This document shows positions 46,829 through 58,377 of a stretch of DNA of 64,000 nucleotides, piece after piece. Under the pieces are notes generated by a model that was given only the letters and a program-made list of their open reading frames with translations, made no database searches and was not told the origin of the DNA. Within the stretch, counting starts at the first letter, position 1. Every line of letters begins with the position of its first letter. Location: the NCBI GenBank assembly GCA_001600875.1, contig BCLD01000019.1, positions 387,378-451,377 on the forward strand. Direction: 5' to 3'. A program made the position numbers and the translations under genes. This stretch comes from Solicoccozyma terricola. Lineage: Eukaryota; Basidiomycota; Tremellomycetes; Filobasidiales; Piskurozymaceae.

Positions 46829-47220
46829 AAAGGGACATTCTGAAACGCTTAGAAAGTCGTTTGGATTGCGGGTCTTTCCTTTTATATCTTGTTTGCTGCT
46901 TTTCCTTTCCTCTCTTCTTCTGCTGATAACTGTTTTTCGCTGGTTATTTGTTTCGTGGACAATTTTGATGAGACTTTTGTGAATGGAACTTTTGAAAATT
47001 AACTATTCTATTATTTTATGGCTCCAAGAGAAAAAAAAAAAAAGAAAAGGCGAATTCATCACGTATATCTTCGTATCAAGGTCAATTTACATCAGTTCCA
47101 ACTTATTCTTGTCTAGGTGGGATGTTGAGGTATCCCACTCAGAATCGGCCACATCGCCACTGCTGCTGCGGGGTCCACCTCGACTCTTATCCGCACGCAC
47201 TCAAACTATACCCAACCTCT
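46829..47220. other. Convergent intergenic after the Kre9-like gene
   Basis: T-rich 3' region (46880-46990), an A12 run near 47030 and C-rich sequence; no gene recognised. Confidence 0.45.
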
Positions 47221-48184
47221 TACTGCGCCTTCTTCCATTCCTCCTTTTGAACGCTCGCTGCTGCCTTGTTATAGAATGGAAACTTTGAAGTTCTCTTATC
47301 CGCTCCCTACCAAGAACAAAAACCAAACATCAGTCATCGAAAGAAACGATCAAAACAAAAAATGGAACTGAAAAAAAAAAACCCCCTCACTGTTTTTCGA
47401 CTCCTATAACTTCCTCTTCCAAAAACACCAACCCACCAACCCCAAGCTCCAATCACACCATTACCCAATCCAATCATAACTCCTAGTCCACGTCCACCCC
47501 CAAGTGAGGTGGTGTTGTATGAGATCAACCCGCTTAGAGAGAGTACCGATGAGAGGATGAGAAGGAATGGAAGACGAAGAGAGGTGGGGAGTGGAGTAGG
47601 GAGAGAGGAAGGGGATAGAGTTGGGAATGGTGGAGGTGGAGGTGGAGCGATCTGGTTGTGATTACAGCAGGCAAGGAAGGGTACAAAGATTGTGATCAGC
47701 GTTCGTGACGATGCATGATGTAAGATGAGACATACGAGTAAAGCGCTCATCCCGATAACAGCAACGATACCGACTCCTAATTGAGTGCAGAGGTATTTCT
47801 CCAATGGTGAAAGATCGTCATAATGAGATGTGGCGCTGTTGGCTGCGAATGAAGAGGGTGGCGGTGTTTGCGACAGGAAGACTAGGATACGTGGAAATAG
47901 AAGGAGAGGGATGGCCAGGCAGGACAGCCTGGGTTCCGATAGGATTGACGATGTCAGCGATGGAATGAGACGGCGTGGGGTCAGAGAACGGAAGGGGCTC
48001 ACCAGATGATAGTCCCAATGGACCAATAACTGATGACATCTAACCCATCGTCATCGTCCTGCTCCGCTGTGGCGAGGTCACCTCGACTGGGCACCGAGGG
48101 AGGTTTGGCGGGTGTGTTGGAGCGAGAAGAGGAGAGAGATGGTTGGTCACCTAGACGAGTGGGTGGTGGAGGGTAGGAAGCCAT
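47221..48184 (-). CDS. Conserved-looking multi-pass membrane protein, function unknown
   Basis: ATG 48184 opens a Pro/Ser-rich, acidic cytosolic leader (MASYPPPPTRLGDQ...EQDDDDGLDVISYWSIG). Hydrophobic segments follow: LSCLAIPLLLFPRILVFL, LGVGIVAVIGMSALLVCLIL, LPFLLILSSVLSLSGLIS and GVMIGLGNGVIGAWGWWVGVF. After ...SRKT a GTGAGG donor (47390) probably splices to the acceptor before NFKVPFYNKAAASVQKEEWKKAQ, giving a stop at 47221; that last exon is inferred from composition, and its acceptor is purine-rich. Unspliced, the frame ends near 47334. The pattern of four membrane passes and a basic tail with AAASVQK looks like a conserved fungal protein I cannot name. Confidence 0.65.
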
Positions 48185-48479
48185 GGATGTGAGTGATGAT
48201 ATATGATGCGGGGTGATGATGAGGTCGTGGAATGGAATGGTCTTGAACTGACGGAATGACGAATTGATGACGTGTCACTTTTATTCGGATCGCGACGAGC
48301 ATCACCGCGATGGCGTCCAGCTCGTTCGGGGTGATATCCAGCAACATCAAGTCGGGCCGCATCATCAAGACCAGAGTGCTCATCCACCGATCGACACCCT
48401 CCTCACCTCCGCAAGCAAGTGTGCAGGGTCGGTCGTGAGCAGCATCCTCCCCATAAAGTCAACTACCTCCACTATCACC
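48185..48479. promoter_or_regulatory. Membrane protein / CSN4 divergent promoter with TGACGTGT
   Basis: TGACGTGT lies at 48268-48275 in the interval between the divergent starts, the same octamer found in the CWC21/SND2 promoter. A short frame from ATG 48311 is open for 39 codons and may be an upstream ORF. Confidence 0.45.
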
Positions 48480-50640
48480 ATGGACGGCGGCGAGCTTGAG
48501 AAACAGCTGGACGCCCTCATGGCATCCGGGTGAGTATCGTCTCTATTGCACTACGTTATAAACTACCATCTCTTGCCATTGTTAGGTCACTCCACTGAAT
48601 CCCCTCCGCCACTTCCGATCGCACAGCTCTACCCAACCATTCAAAACATCCTCCTCTCTCAACACCCTCTCCAACCTACTCGCAACCAAACCTCTACCAT
48701 CATCCACCTTGAGCTCATTCGCTTTACATTTCATCACTTCTTCTGATGTACCCACCGTAGTCTCTCGCTCCGTTCTCAATTCCTTCGTCCTGTTACTCAG
48801 TGGTGGATCCGGCATCCCGCAGAAACTCTACAAGCCGATCCTTACTCAGTCCGTGGAAGGTGAGATTACCGAGATGGTAGAGGAAGAAAAGGAGTGGTTT
48901 GAAAAGGGGAAAGAGGTCTTTGTTGGAGATGACGGAGATGAAATTATCAAGGAGATTGTTGGGGGCATTGTTGAGAGGGGTGGGTTACCTGGGTGGTGTG
49001 AAGAGCAGGTGAGTCGGTGTTGATAAATGCGATAATTCCAACATTCGCCCCCGCATCTTACACCTCAAAACCCGGCGCAGACTACAATTCTCCGCCATAT
49101 CCTCGCTTACATCCTCGAACGAGAAGAAGAATGGGAAGCAGCAGCCAAAGTCATGATGGGAATACCTCTTGAAAACACCGCTCGTATGATTTCAGATCAA
49201 CAAAAAGTGGATGTATATATGAAGATTGTTAGGTTATTGATCGAGGTGAGCGCTTTTCGAGTCGAGTTTGTTTGTCAGAAAGAGACGAAGGAGAGCTGAT
49301 GGGTGAGATCCGTTTGATGATGGTTAGGCAAAAGAAGCGGGTCAAGCGCAGACTTATTTCTCTAGAGCAAGTTTGCTAATGCATACATGCAAAGACAAGG
49401 AGACGATATTATCTTTCAAGTTATCTCAGGTGAGTTTATTCATTTCATTTACTTCTGATCTGGTTGACCACCAAGGTACTCAAAAATTTGCTCGAATAGG
49501 CAAGGATCTTCGACTTTACGAGAAGATTCAATGAAGCGGCGGGAAGATATCATGAATTGAGTTTTGATGGGGACATCGCAGAAGAGGAAAGGATTTATAT
49601 GCTGCGAGTGTGGCGATTGCGTCGATTCTTCATTTTGGGTGTGTTGCTTATCCGACGTGACTTGTCATTCTCTTTAGTTCGGCAGCAGTCACTTGTGCTG
49701 TTCTCGGTCCAGCTGGTCCTCAACGTTCTCGCATTCTCGCTAATTTATATCGAGACGATCGAACTACGTCTTCCTTAGCAGCCTTTAAAACCACCATCCT
49801 CCGAAAAATGTTCCTCGATCACATCCTTCGTCCATCAGAGATCAAGGAGTTTGCTTCAGAGTTGCAAGATCATCAGATGGCTCAGTTGGCTGTGGATAAT
49901 AAGATCACGGTTGATGACGAGGATCTGGATGAGAAGGGCAATCTGAAAGGTAGAAAAGGAGCGGGAAACGTGTTGGATAAGGCTGTGATGGAGCACAACA
50001 TCCAAGCTTGTGCCAAGGTCAGGACTAGGCTCCTCCCGTCGTCAACGGCAGAAACGCAGTGGACTGACGGTATCGGAACACGCAGGTCTACGATAATATC
50101 ACATTTGATGGATTGGGTGCGCTGTTGGATCTAATTCCAAGTGCAGCAGAGGCGATGGCGAGGCAGTGCGTATCGTTATCAACGTAAACTTCGCCGAGGG
50201 AAATGTGCTGATGACAATTGCGTGACTTGAAAAGAATGATCGAACAAGGACGGTGAGCTCGACGACATATTCGACATGATCACTAGCCGACACTGATGTC
50301 ATTCCCTCATTCAGACTCCGCGCCTGGATCGATCAAGTCGATCGCCTCATCTTCTTCGAAGGACGCAACGAGCAGAATGGTGATGACGACATGCAGGGTA
50401 CAGCTGGTGGACTCGGTATAGAGAAGCAGGAGAAGCCAATTGAAGAGGTGACTCTGATAGAGAGATGGGATGAGAGGATTAGAGAGACCGCTCTTAGGGT
50501 GCGCGGGCTAACTATTCGTGTCAGAAACATTCAAGCTGACGTGACGACTCTCACAGGTCGAAAGGATCGTCAACGAGATCGATCAGAAGGGCTACCTAAA
50601 TCCCAGCGTAATCGGGTCATCCCCGATGGAGTTGACATGA
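48480..50640 (+). CDS. CSN4: COP9 signalosome subunit 4 (CSN4)
   Basis: PCI-domain subunit of the deneddylase that acts on cullin-RING ligases. Exons give SSDVPTVVSRSVLNSFVLLLSG, TILRHILAYILEREEEWEAAAKVMMGIPLENTARM, YMKIVRLLIEAKEAGQAQTYFSRASLLMHTCKD, ARIFDFTRRFNEAAGRYHELSF, AVTCAVLGPAGPQRSRILANLYRDDR, KMFLDHILRPSEIKEFASEL, VMEHNIQACAKVYDNITFDGLGALLDLIPSAAEAMARQMIEQGRLRAWIDQVDRLIFFE and a C-terminal helix ending PMELT. Order and spacing match CSN4. The N-terminus (MDGGELEKQLDALMASG, ATG 48480) joins the body in frame only with an acceptor near 48719; the nearer acceptor leads to a stop. The junction near 49600 is also ambiguous. Confidence 0.88.
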
Positions 50641-50830
50641 AGCTTGTGCCGCGTTCGGGTACGCTATCATATCGTCCAAAATCAGTCCTTTCATAATGTC
50701 AATTGTCTACATTCTTTTACGACACGAGCTATGCAAATTTATGTCTTTCATGTGATGAGTGGAGCCAGTCCCAACTGGTTGATGCGGAATGTCTTTCAGA
50801 GCTGTGCATGCTGAATCCCCTATAATCAGT

Positions 50831-53800
50831 CTAATCCAGTGAGGTGGTTGCGAGGCCGTCGGAGAGGTCATGGACCGATGGCGGGTGTATTGCGCTGCCG
50901 TTGCCGTTGGTGACCGGTTTGCCGAGGGGAATAGTGGCCGTCATATCGTGTGTTGCTACAGGCTGTACCGGCGCAATCCACTCCCTAGGCTCGGCCTTTG
51001 GCGTGGCGTCGACATCCGGAGCTATCCAGCCGTTCGGGTGAGGAGGGTTTTCAGAAGCAAGAGGTTGAGATGTTGTTGTCGTTGCTTCAGCTGTGTATCT
51101 ATAATCTCCGGAACCTCCTTTTCCGCTTGTTCTGGACGAACCAAAGGGTCTACGGTGTCCGCCCTCTAGATCGATGTCCACCATTTCCGCCGCCTCGCCG
51201 CCATCCGTTGAAATGTCGGCTGACGAGCGTGGTGATGCGCGACGGCCGAAGACACTTTGTCTCGACGAGGTGAGGCCAGAGCGAGTCGCCTCCAGCGACA
51301 TGACCCAGCCACCACGCAGGCCTGTGCTTTCCGCGGTCGCAACGGCATGAGCCGCTTGCACGTCTGCGCGGGTCGGAAGGTCGAGAGCGACAGGGACCGG
51401 GAGCAAATGAGCGGGCTTCTTGCCTTTACCCTGGCGACCGGGGGACGATGCCGATGGCGGCGAGAGGAATCCATCTGAGCTGCTTGACGGAAGGAGAGGA
51501 TGTGCTGAGTCTACAGAAGCGGGAGGAGGTGTTGGTGGCGGTTCCATGGTAAGCTTCGGCGTGGAAGGCGTGATGAGACGAAGAGGCGAAGGTAAAGTAT
51601 GCAGACTGTTTGTTGATGATGCTGAGCTGGGTCCGATGACGGGACCGTTAGACCTGACACTTTGATCGTCGCGGCCAACAAGGGGAGTAAGAGTGGGCGG
51701 CAGTGGGAGCGATGTGATTGTATCGTTCGGGTCATCCAGGACTGCGGGAAGGAGACCGTCAATGTCTAGGCGATACCCGAAAGACGGTGAATTCCGCTCA
51801 CCTGGTATGGCCACCCTAGACCCAGTTTCATTGTCCTCCAGCCTCAGCCCTCCGAAACCCAGACCTTGCAGCGGACTGGCTCGGGGTCGATTATTATTCG
51901 CGTCCCTTCTTTGCATCTCCGCCTCATCTTCCTCCACCTTCTGGTCCGGCAGACCCAATCCCAGCTCCGTCCACCTCCGAACGCTGCGATCCCAGAACGC
52001 TTCGAGGACCGCCCAGCCGCGATACTCGCCAGTCAACCGGAGACCAGACCCATTCTCACCGTACGAGTTTCCACCACCTCCATGAGATCCATCAAAGTAG
52101 TAGCTAGAGTACCCTATTCCATCTTCTCCGTTTTCGTCGCCATCTGATCCCGAACTACCGCCGTCGAGTTCCCAACCATTACCTTGCTCAAGATCCTCCG
52201 CGAATCCCGCCAACCACCTACCCCACCCTCCTTCGCCCTCACCACGCCATAAGACGCATTTCCGATCGAATTCGCGGCCGAATACGATTACCTGACCCCA
52301 TGCGCCACCATTCGGCCCACCCCCGTCCTGCCCTGGATCCAAGTCGACGCCAATATAATTCCCGCACTTGTCACCGATAAGTGGTACCCACCCAGCGTTG
52401 GCATACGATTGCTTGATCCATCCTGGGGGGATGGAGCTCTGAACAGCGAGTACGTCGGGATTTCCTCCAGATGATGGATCTGCCTCTACAGCTCTCCAGA
52501 ATGTCCACTCTCTGAGCACATCCTCCAGGGGCAATATCGTCAAACCAAAGAACAAACCCTCTCGACATTCCGCAGACGGATCTTGGCCATCAACGCAGAG
52601 ATATGAATCACGGACCGATGGGGGTAGCGCGCAACCGAGTGCATTCTCAAGGTCGGCGAGATGACGTTGATCTGCTGGATAATTGAAAGTATCTACCATT
52701 TCAGGCACGGTTTTACCGAGTACCGACCTAATCCGTTGCCAAGTCTGATTGAGAGGTGGGTAATATCCCAATGGACCATTTGGGGACATGAATGAGCTAG
52801 TGCCCAATTGCGAAGTCGGACGTGATCTTCCCAATGTCGGTGTACCGGATCGTAAGATGGTAGATGATCCAGGATACAATGGTTGTTGTGAAGCTCGACG
52901 TTCTGGTTGTCGATGTCGATGTTGTTCGAGGTCGTACCTGTCGGAGGAGGGTGGATGGATCGGATGAGGTGGGTATGCGTAGCCGGGGCCGGGGCCGGAT
53001 GGCGAGGCGGTGACGGATGAGGAAGGTTGGAGTTGAGATGGACTGGGTGACTCGGAGCGGTAGCGCTGCAAAGGTTAGTTGATTGTCATTGACAGGTGCA
53101 AATGTCAGCAAATGTTCACCATGAAAGTCTTTCCTTTCGATACCCCATCATTTTCAGATAACGATTCGCAACACAACGCTCTGTACGCTGAAACGTCATA
53201 CCACCGGGGGGACAAACCCGCTCGCGATTCCTTACGTTGCGTCTCATTCCGACGGAATGCTATTCGCATCCAGGATAAAAGAAAAGACCGTGCCATGATC
53301 TCTCTACTGCGCATTGATACGCTCTTGGGGGAAATCCCCATCACCGGTATTCGGGGTGGGAACCCTCATAAACCAATCTCTCATAACACCATGCTCCCTC
53401 CTCCCTCCTCTCCATCTCCAATTCTCCCTAAACCCTAACCGACATCTCCCCAACCACAAGCACGCACCACCAGGCGGCGCCTCAACCACCCAAAGGAAAA
53501 CCCTACGGCACGAAACGAAGATAAAACTCACGGCGATATACCCTCTCTCCGGAAACCCCAATCCCAAGCCACCACTACCAACCCCATCCCCACTCCCTTC
53601 CCCATCTCTTCCATCAGCTAAATACCTAGGTAATCGAAACGCTTCATTTGTATCTCTTTGAACTCTTTCTCTTCCTCCCCCTCCTCCTCCTCCTCTTCCT
53701 CCTGAGGTTGTCGATGAAGAAGGAGTACTATTGAATCCAAAGGAAGGGAATTGGGTTCGTCGTGTGGTTGGGTAATTTGGTAAAGGTGTTTGAGTGGATG

Positions 53801-53864
53801 TGGATGTGGATGTGGGTGATTGAGGTGAGAAGAAGGATGATATTGAGGATAGGAAGGAAGGCAT
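50831..53864 (-). CDS. KNR4: KNR4/SMI1 cell-wall assembly regulator
   Basis: Knr4/Smi1 links the cell-integrity and calcineurin pathways to beta-glucan synthesis and morphogenesis. The main exon has a disordered Ser/Pro N-terminus, then the SMI1_KNR4 (SUKH) domain: NQTWQRIRSVLGKTVPEMVDTFNYPADQRHLADLENALGCALPPSVRDSYLCVDGQD, LFFGLTILPLEDVLREWTFWR, WVPLIGDKCGNYIGVDLDPG and WGQVIVFGREFDRKCVLW. A long Ser/Pro-rich tail ends at 50831. Frame and phase support a first exon from ATG 53864 (MPSFLSSISSFFSPQSP...ERGYIA) joined over a 466-nt intron (53066-53531) to RYRSESPSPSQ; the acceptor is preceded by CTAAC. Alternatively translation could start at an internal ATG at 53071. Confidence 0.92.
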
Positions 53865-54833
53865 TTTGGGGTTTCAAGAGAGAGGGAAGGGTATGGTGGT
53901 TGATTCGAGGTGGATTGTATGTCGATCCGTTTCAAGGGGGGGTTGCAAAATGAAGTTGTTTCAATAGTTGGGTTGGAGAATTTGTATGGTTTTTAAAGTG
54001 ACATGGTGTTTAATTCGATCTGATGGAAGATGAAGAGTGGTGTTCTTGACCCTTGAACTCGCGCAAATTCACTGATCCAAAAGTCGATACAAGTAGATCC
54101 GACGTAACGATCCTCGATATCTTCGACGCGGGACAGCTTTGATGTCTCCTTGATGAATACTCAGCCCTAGAGGAACCCCGTGTGCTCGGTCGAGAGTGGA
54201 AAAAAGAGAAGGATATCTCTTCACCACCAGACAACGCGATAACGAATACCTGCTTTGAATCCTGTGCAAAAGTCCAAGTTTGTTTTCCCATTCGCATTCA
54301 GGATGTCAACACCATCAGCTCGACGGTCTTTGCATGGTAAGTTTTGGAATCGAATTTTATGACCTACAAGAGACCTGGAGCGTCCACACAGATCAAAGTT
54401 TCGTTGGATGGATATGATCCGCCTTGTATGCCAGTACGGTCCGCAGTGTCAGCTTGACGGCGGGTACTTTGGGAAACGCGTTGGGCGGCAGTCAAGGTTG
54501 GCTCGGTGGGTGTGGACGACGATGCTGTTCGGTGGCTCGGGTGTGCTGAGTGGATCGCTCTGGCCGGGGAAGGGTGTTTGTGAGACTGGGTGGTGGGGGA
54601 TGGGGTGGTGGAGATGCTTAGCGGGGGGGGGGATGTGTGTGACGATGTGGATGGGTGCTTTGTGCTGTGTGGGATGGGATGTCAACAATCGCAGTCCATT
54701 TCTTGAAAAACACGTACAACGGGGGTGAGGGACAGAGGGGGACAGAGGCGACCGGAGGACTGCCTGCTCACTGCATCACTTCATCCTCGCACTCACTCCA
54801 CCATACTCACACCACACCACACCACACCACACC
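53865..54833. other. KNR4 / GET3 divergent intergenic region
   Basis: About 970 bp. No gene with recognisable motif. A G-rich stretch at 54530-54680 (TGGGGG and GGTGG runs, a G10 run near 54620) and a CACAC pentanucleotide repeat (about 54809-54832) immediately before the GET3 ATG are the main features. Confidence 0.55.
54809..54832 (+). repeat. CACAC repeat abutting the GET3 start
   Basis: About five CACAC units end at the ATG, giving an A/C-only leader that resembles leaders of the Rds1-like and second Kre9-like genes. Confidence 0.75.
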
Positions 54834-56706
54834 ATGGACGACGATATCGTGTCTCTAGATCCAACACTCCAGAACGTCCTCGATCAAAAGTCGTTGAAGT
54901 GGATCTTCTGCGGTTAGTGTTCGTCGGGCTTCCACCAACACCACAAGCCCCCCCCCCCCCCCGGGGATTGTGCTCATGTCTTCCTCTCCGTTTTTACAAT
55001 ATAATCAACAGGTGGGAAAGGAGGAGTCGGGAAGACTACTACGTCTTGCTCTCTAGCTATCCAATTAGCATCATGTCGGGAAAGTGTGCTGTTGATTGTA
55101 CGTCTCCATCGCCTTCCCCATTTTCCAACGCTCGCAGTAGACACTAATACAACCCTTGAACGCCCACGGTTCATCTCACCCACCCTCAATCAGTCAACAG
55201 ACCCAGCACACAATCTATCAGATGCATTCTCTCAGAAATTCGGTAAAGACGCAACTAAAGTGAATGGATTCGATAATCTATTCGCAATGGAGATCGATCC
55301 TAATGGGAGTATACAAGAGATGATTGAGCAATGTTGGTGACTTTTTGGAATTATCATCCATACCGAATCAACTCAAATATCAGATCCTGACTCATACCCA
55401 TCCTCCCATCCTCCCATCCTCCCTTTTGACCCTAAAACCCCCATCTATCCAGCTGAAGCATCAGGAGGCGGAATGGGAGGAATGATGCAAGATCTTGCAT
55501 TTGCTATTCCAGGTGTAGATGAAGCGATGGGTTTCGCAGAAATCATGAAGTGCGTTTCCTTCCCCCCGGCCCTTTTCTCCCTTACCCAAACAAACCATTC
55601 CTGCTCTCTGAAAACCAACCTTATCTCTGACGTACAAAATCCCCCCCCCCCCCCCTCCATTTCCTTTCGTTCCCCTACCGTACCTATCAGACACGTCAAA
55701 TCAATGGAATTCTCATGTATTGTATTCGATACAGCTCCTACTGGTCACACTCTTCGATTTTTATCATTCCCTTCCGTATTAGAAAAAGCGTTGGGTAAAT
55801 TGAGTTCATTAGGAAGTCGATTCGGTCCTATGATTCAACAGGTATGTTTTCGGGATTTTGATGCGGGGGGGTTTTTTTTCCCCCCCCATTCAACAATCGA
55901 TGATTATGATGTGGAATGTTGAGAGGTTTCCCCCCCCCCCCCTCCTTAACCCCCCCTTCTCTCCACCACCCTTGGATTTCAATGTCTCGTGTTAGATGAG
56001 TTCAATGCTAGGAGGCGGACAACAAGAAGATATGTTTGCGAAATTAGAATCGATGAGAGAGGTGATCACAGAGGTGAACACTCAATTCAAAGATCCAGTG
56101 AGTGGGGAAAGAATTCGTCGTCGTCGACGATGATAAATATAGGTGAATATCCCAATCCTGACAATATCATTTGTTATCTCGCTCGCTGGTTAGGACAAGA
56201 CAACCTTCATCTGCGTTTGCATCTCCGAATTCTTGTCACTTTATGAAACGGAAAGACTTATTCAGGAATTAACTTCATACGAGATCGATACGCATAACAT
56301 CGTCGTTAATCAGTTATTGTTCCCGAAGAAAGGTGGAGTTCCCCCCCCCCCCCCTCCCTCCCTCCCCTTTACGCATCGTCAAACAACTGACGAGTTTGAA
56401 ATCGTCCCCTTTCAATCGTCAAAACAAAACAAAAACCAGGCTCCAACTGTGAACAATGTGGTGTTCGACACAAGATGCAGCAAAAATACTTGAAAGAGGC
56501 GTTCGAGCTATACGATGGGGAATTCCATATCGTTCAATTACCATTATTGACAGAGGAAGTGAGAGGTCCGGAGAAGTTGAAGGAGTTTTCAAAGGTACGT
56601 TTGTTCAATCCGCGTGGAAAGCGTGAACCTTCTGATGCTGGATACTGATGTGAATTTGGTGGGGGAGTAGATGCTGGTGCAGCCTTACAAGCCGATAGAG
56701 GAATAG
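54834..56706 (+). CDS. GET3: GET3/ASNA1 ATPase for tail-anchored proteins
   Basis: Cytosolic ATPase that carries tail-anchored proteins to the ER GET receptor. Exons give [46 protein letters not shown] with the deviant Walker A (GKGGVGKT), [17 protein letters not shown] (switch I), [28 protein letters not shown] (switch II), a Met/Gly-rich client-binding segment ([18 protein letters not shown]), [36 protein letters not shown] and the zinc CxxC as [16 protein letters not shown], ending KPIEE at 56706. Complete and colinear with the family. Eight introns; four contain C13-C15 runs (54948-54962, 55641-55655, 55930-55942, 56341-56354). Confidence 0.96.
54948..56354 (+). repeat. C13-C15 homopolymers in four GET3 introns
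   Basis: C runs at 54948-54962, 55641-55655, 55930-55942 and 56341-56354, each inside a different GET3 intron and upstream of its acceptor. Another intron has TCCCATCC repeats. Confidence 0.85.
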
Positions 56707-57071
56707 GGGTTTTTTGTTTTCGATTTTTGTAGAAATGAGATGAACAATCTCATTACGATTCTGGATTCTGAGGATAGCGTGGCCTTTGCCCTTTCCCCCC
56801 TCTCGTCACCTGTCACCCGTCACTACAATTGCCAAGCGTCGGGAACTGGGAAATGCCTGCGAATAAAACGACTAAAAAGTTACATATAGCTATAAAGGTC
56901 AAGCTGCGCTTGATCCGGCTGTCGAGAGTGATTGACAAAATACAACTCATTTGAAGGAGTCACGCAGCACGGTAGTCAGAGGGCCAATCTTGTGACCGTG
57001 CTTTCGTTTCCTTCCCGTTACGACCGTAGTCATCGTACTCCGTCTCTCTAGAAGAATATCCAGTCATCTAT
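56707..57071. other. Intergenic after GET3
   Basis: No gene or repeat recognised. Confidence 0.5.
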
Positions 57072-57533
57072 TCAGGGGTGATCAGGCCAAACTCGATTCG
57101 GCACCTGGAGGTGTTTTTGAATTTCCCGATTCTGAGGCAAGTGTGCTGCCCTCTTTGAGGATTTCCAAGGTGATTTATCCCGACCTGATTCGGCCTCTGG
57201 AGGTGACTCTGAGAATTTCCGCTTGTATTTTGAGGAACGTCGAACCGAACTCTTGGTGGACCCCTCCATTTGCCACTTGTTAAACGCTGCTATCAGTTGT
57301 TTGACTTTCTTTTTGTTACTACTGAGTGTTGGTAATTCTATCGTAGAACTGCTGATCTTTGGTAACAGCTGTTTGGATATGTGTTGTATCTGAAGATCCC
57401 CTTTCGAGCGGATTTCCTTCGGGAGCTCCTCCCGCAGATCTGCTGCCATTGCCAGATGCTTCAGAGCCAGTTCCAACTCGACTGGGCTCGATGCATCTGA
57501 ACTGGAAGTAGGGTCGCGAAGGGCGATAAACAT
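57072..57533 (-). CDS. Orphan small basic ORF
   Basis: I do not recognise it. A single open frame from ATG 57533 of about 150 residues starts MFIALRDPTSSSD and has two amphipathic helices (PVELELALKHLAMAADLREELPKEI and LQIQHISKQLLPKI) followed by a Lys/Arg/Ser-rich half (KKKVKQLIAAFNKWQ, KYKRKFSESPPEAESG). No membrane segment or signal. It could be a nuclear protein, an unspliced exon of a larger gene, or chance. Confidence 0.4.
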   Translation of the reverse strand: MFIALRDPTSSSDASSPVELELALKHLAMAADLREELPKEIRSKGDLQIQHISKQLLPKISSSTIELPTLSSNKKKVKQLIAAFNKWQMEGSTKSSVRRSSKYKRKFSESPPEAESGRDKSPWKSSKRAAHLPQNREIQKHLQVPNRVWPDHP

Positions 57534-57841
57534 TGCCAAGGCTTGGTGTGCGCGACGTAAGCTTGCTGCACGGTGACACTGGTCATTTCCTCGCTACCTC
57601 CGACCAGGAGAAGTTTTGGAGAGGTTCAGAAGTTCCGAAACCAATCGAAACTGCCAGAACCTTTGCTGGCCAGCCCGCCGGCAAGGCCACCAACGAAGCC
57701 ATTGCCACTCACACCATGCCCTAATCAATCCTTTTCTCGTTTCTGTCCCCCCCGAGCACCTTCAGATGATAGTGTGTGTCTACAGCATTGCAGAGCCTCA
57801 AACTGCACTGATATATTTCAGCCGCGGGCATGAACTCTTTT

Positions 57842-58377
57842 AGCCCCCTTCGAAAGGCGCTCCAAAATCTACTGCTACTACTCTCGCCTTTCGAAATACG
57901 AGGTGCAAGTATTTTGCAAAGCGGACCTGGAGGAACGCGCGACGTATACCTACCTCCGTGCACCCCTCGGTCCCTTCATGACGAATTGCGCAATACAGGC
58001 AAAAGACGTTATAGACCTAAGTGCTACGTTCAAGGTGAATAGAGCTTGCTCCACCCACAGAAACACGGTGAATGACGCCAAGTCTTACTTTCCGTGCAAA
58101 GGACGGGACCCCGGCGGGCCAAGGACTCGGAGCGGAAATAACTTGCCCTGCGCTCAACGGTCAGCGCAGATATGGGCCCTTCTGCACGGTACTTGACATC
58201 AATCAGCCTGGATACTTCAGTGGCGGAGCGGGCACATGCATGTGTTACGAAGTTGATGTGCGCAAACCGACACGGTTCATTTCGGAGCGTAAGGGCAAGC
58301 TGGTCTCGAAGAAAACTTATAATTGGAAGAACAAGCAATGGACGGAGATCCATAAGATGTCAGGGTATGCTTGGTAA
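57842..58377 (+). CDS. Orphan gene, 5' end unresolved
   Basis: Two exons join in one frame over an intron at about 58035-58101 (GTGAAT...GCAAAG). The first reads PFERRSKIYCYYSRLSKYEVQVFCKADLEERATYTYLRAPLGPFMTNCAIQAKDVIDLSATFK, the second DGTPAGQGLGAEITCPALNGQRRYGPFCTVLDINQPGYFSGGAGTCMCYEVDV...HKMSGYAW. Composition is protein-like, with several cysteines in the second half (ITCP, GPFCTV, GTCMCYE). An upstream frame (57573-57770) connects in phase through an intron ending at 57841 but has no ATG, only a GTG, so the start is missing or lies in an exon I cannot find. No family recognised; a decayed gene is possible. Confidence 0.45.

Noticed and set aside
57573..57770. Start codon for the plus-strand orphan gene at 57573
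   Set aside because: The codon is GTG, and an in-frame TAA lies just upstream with no ATG after it.
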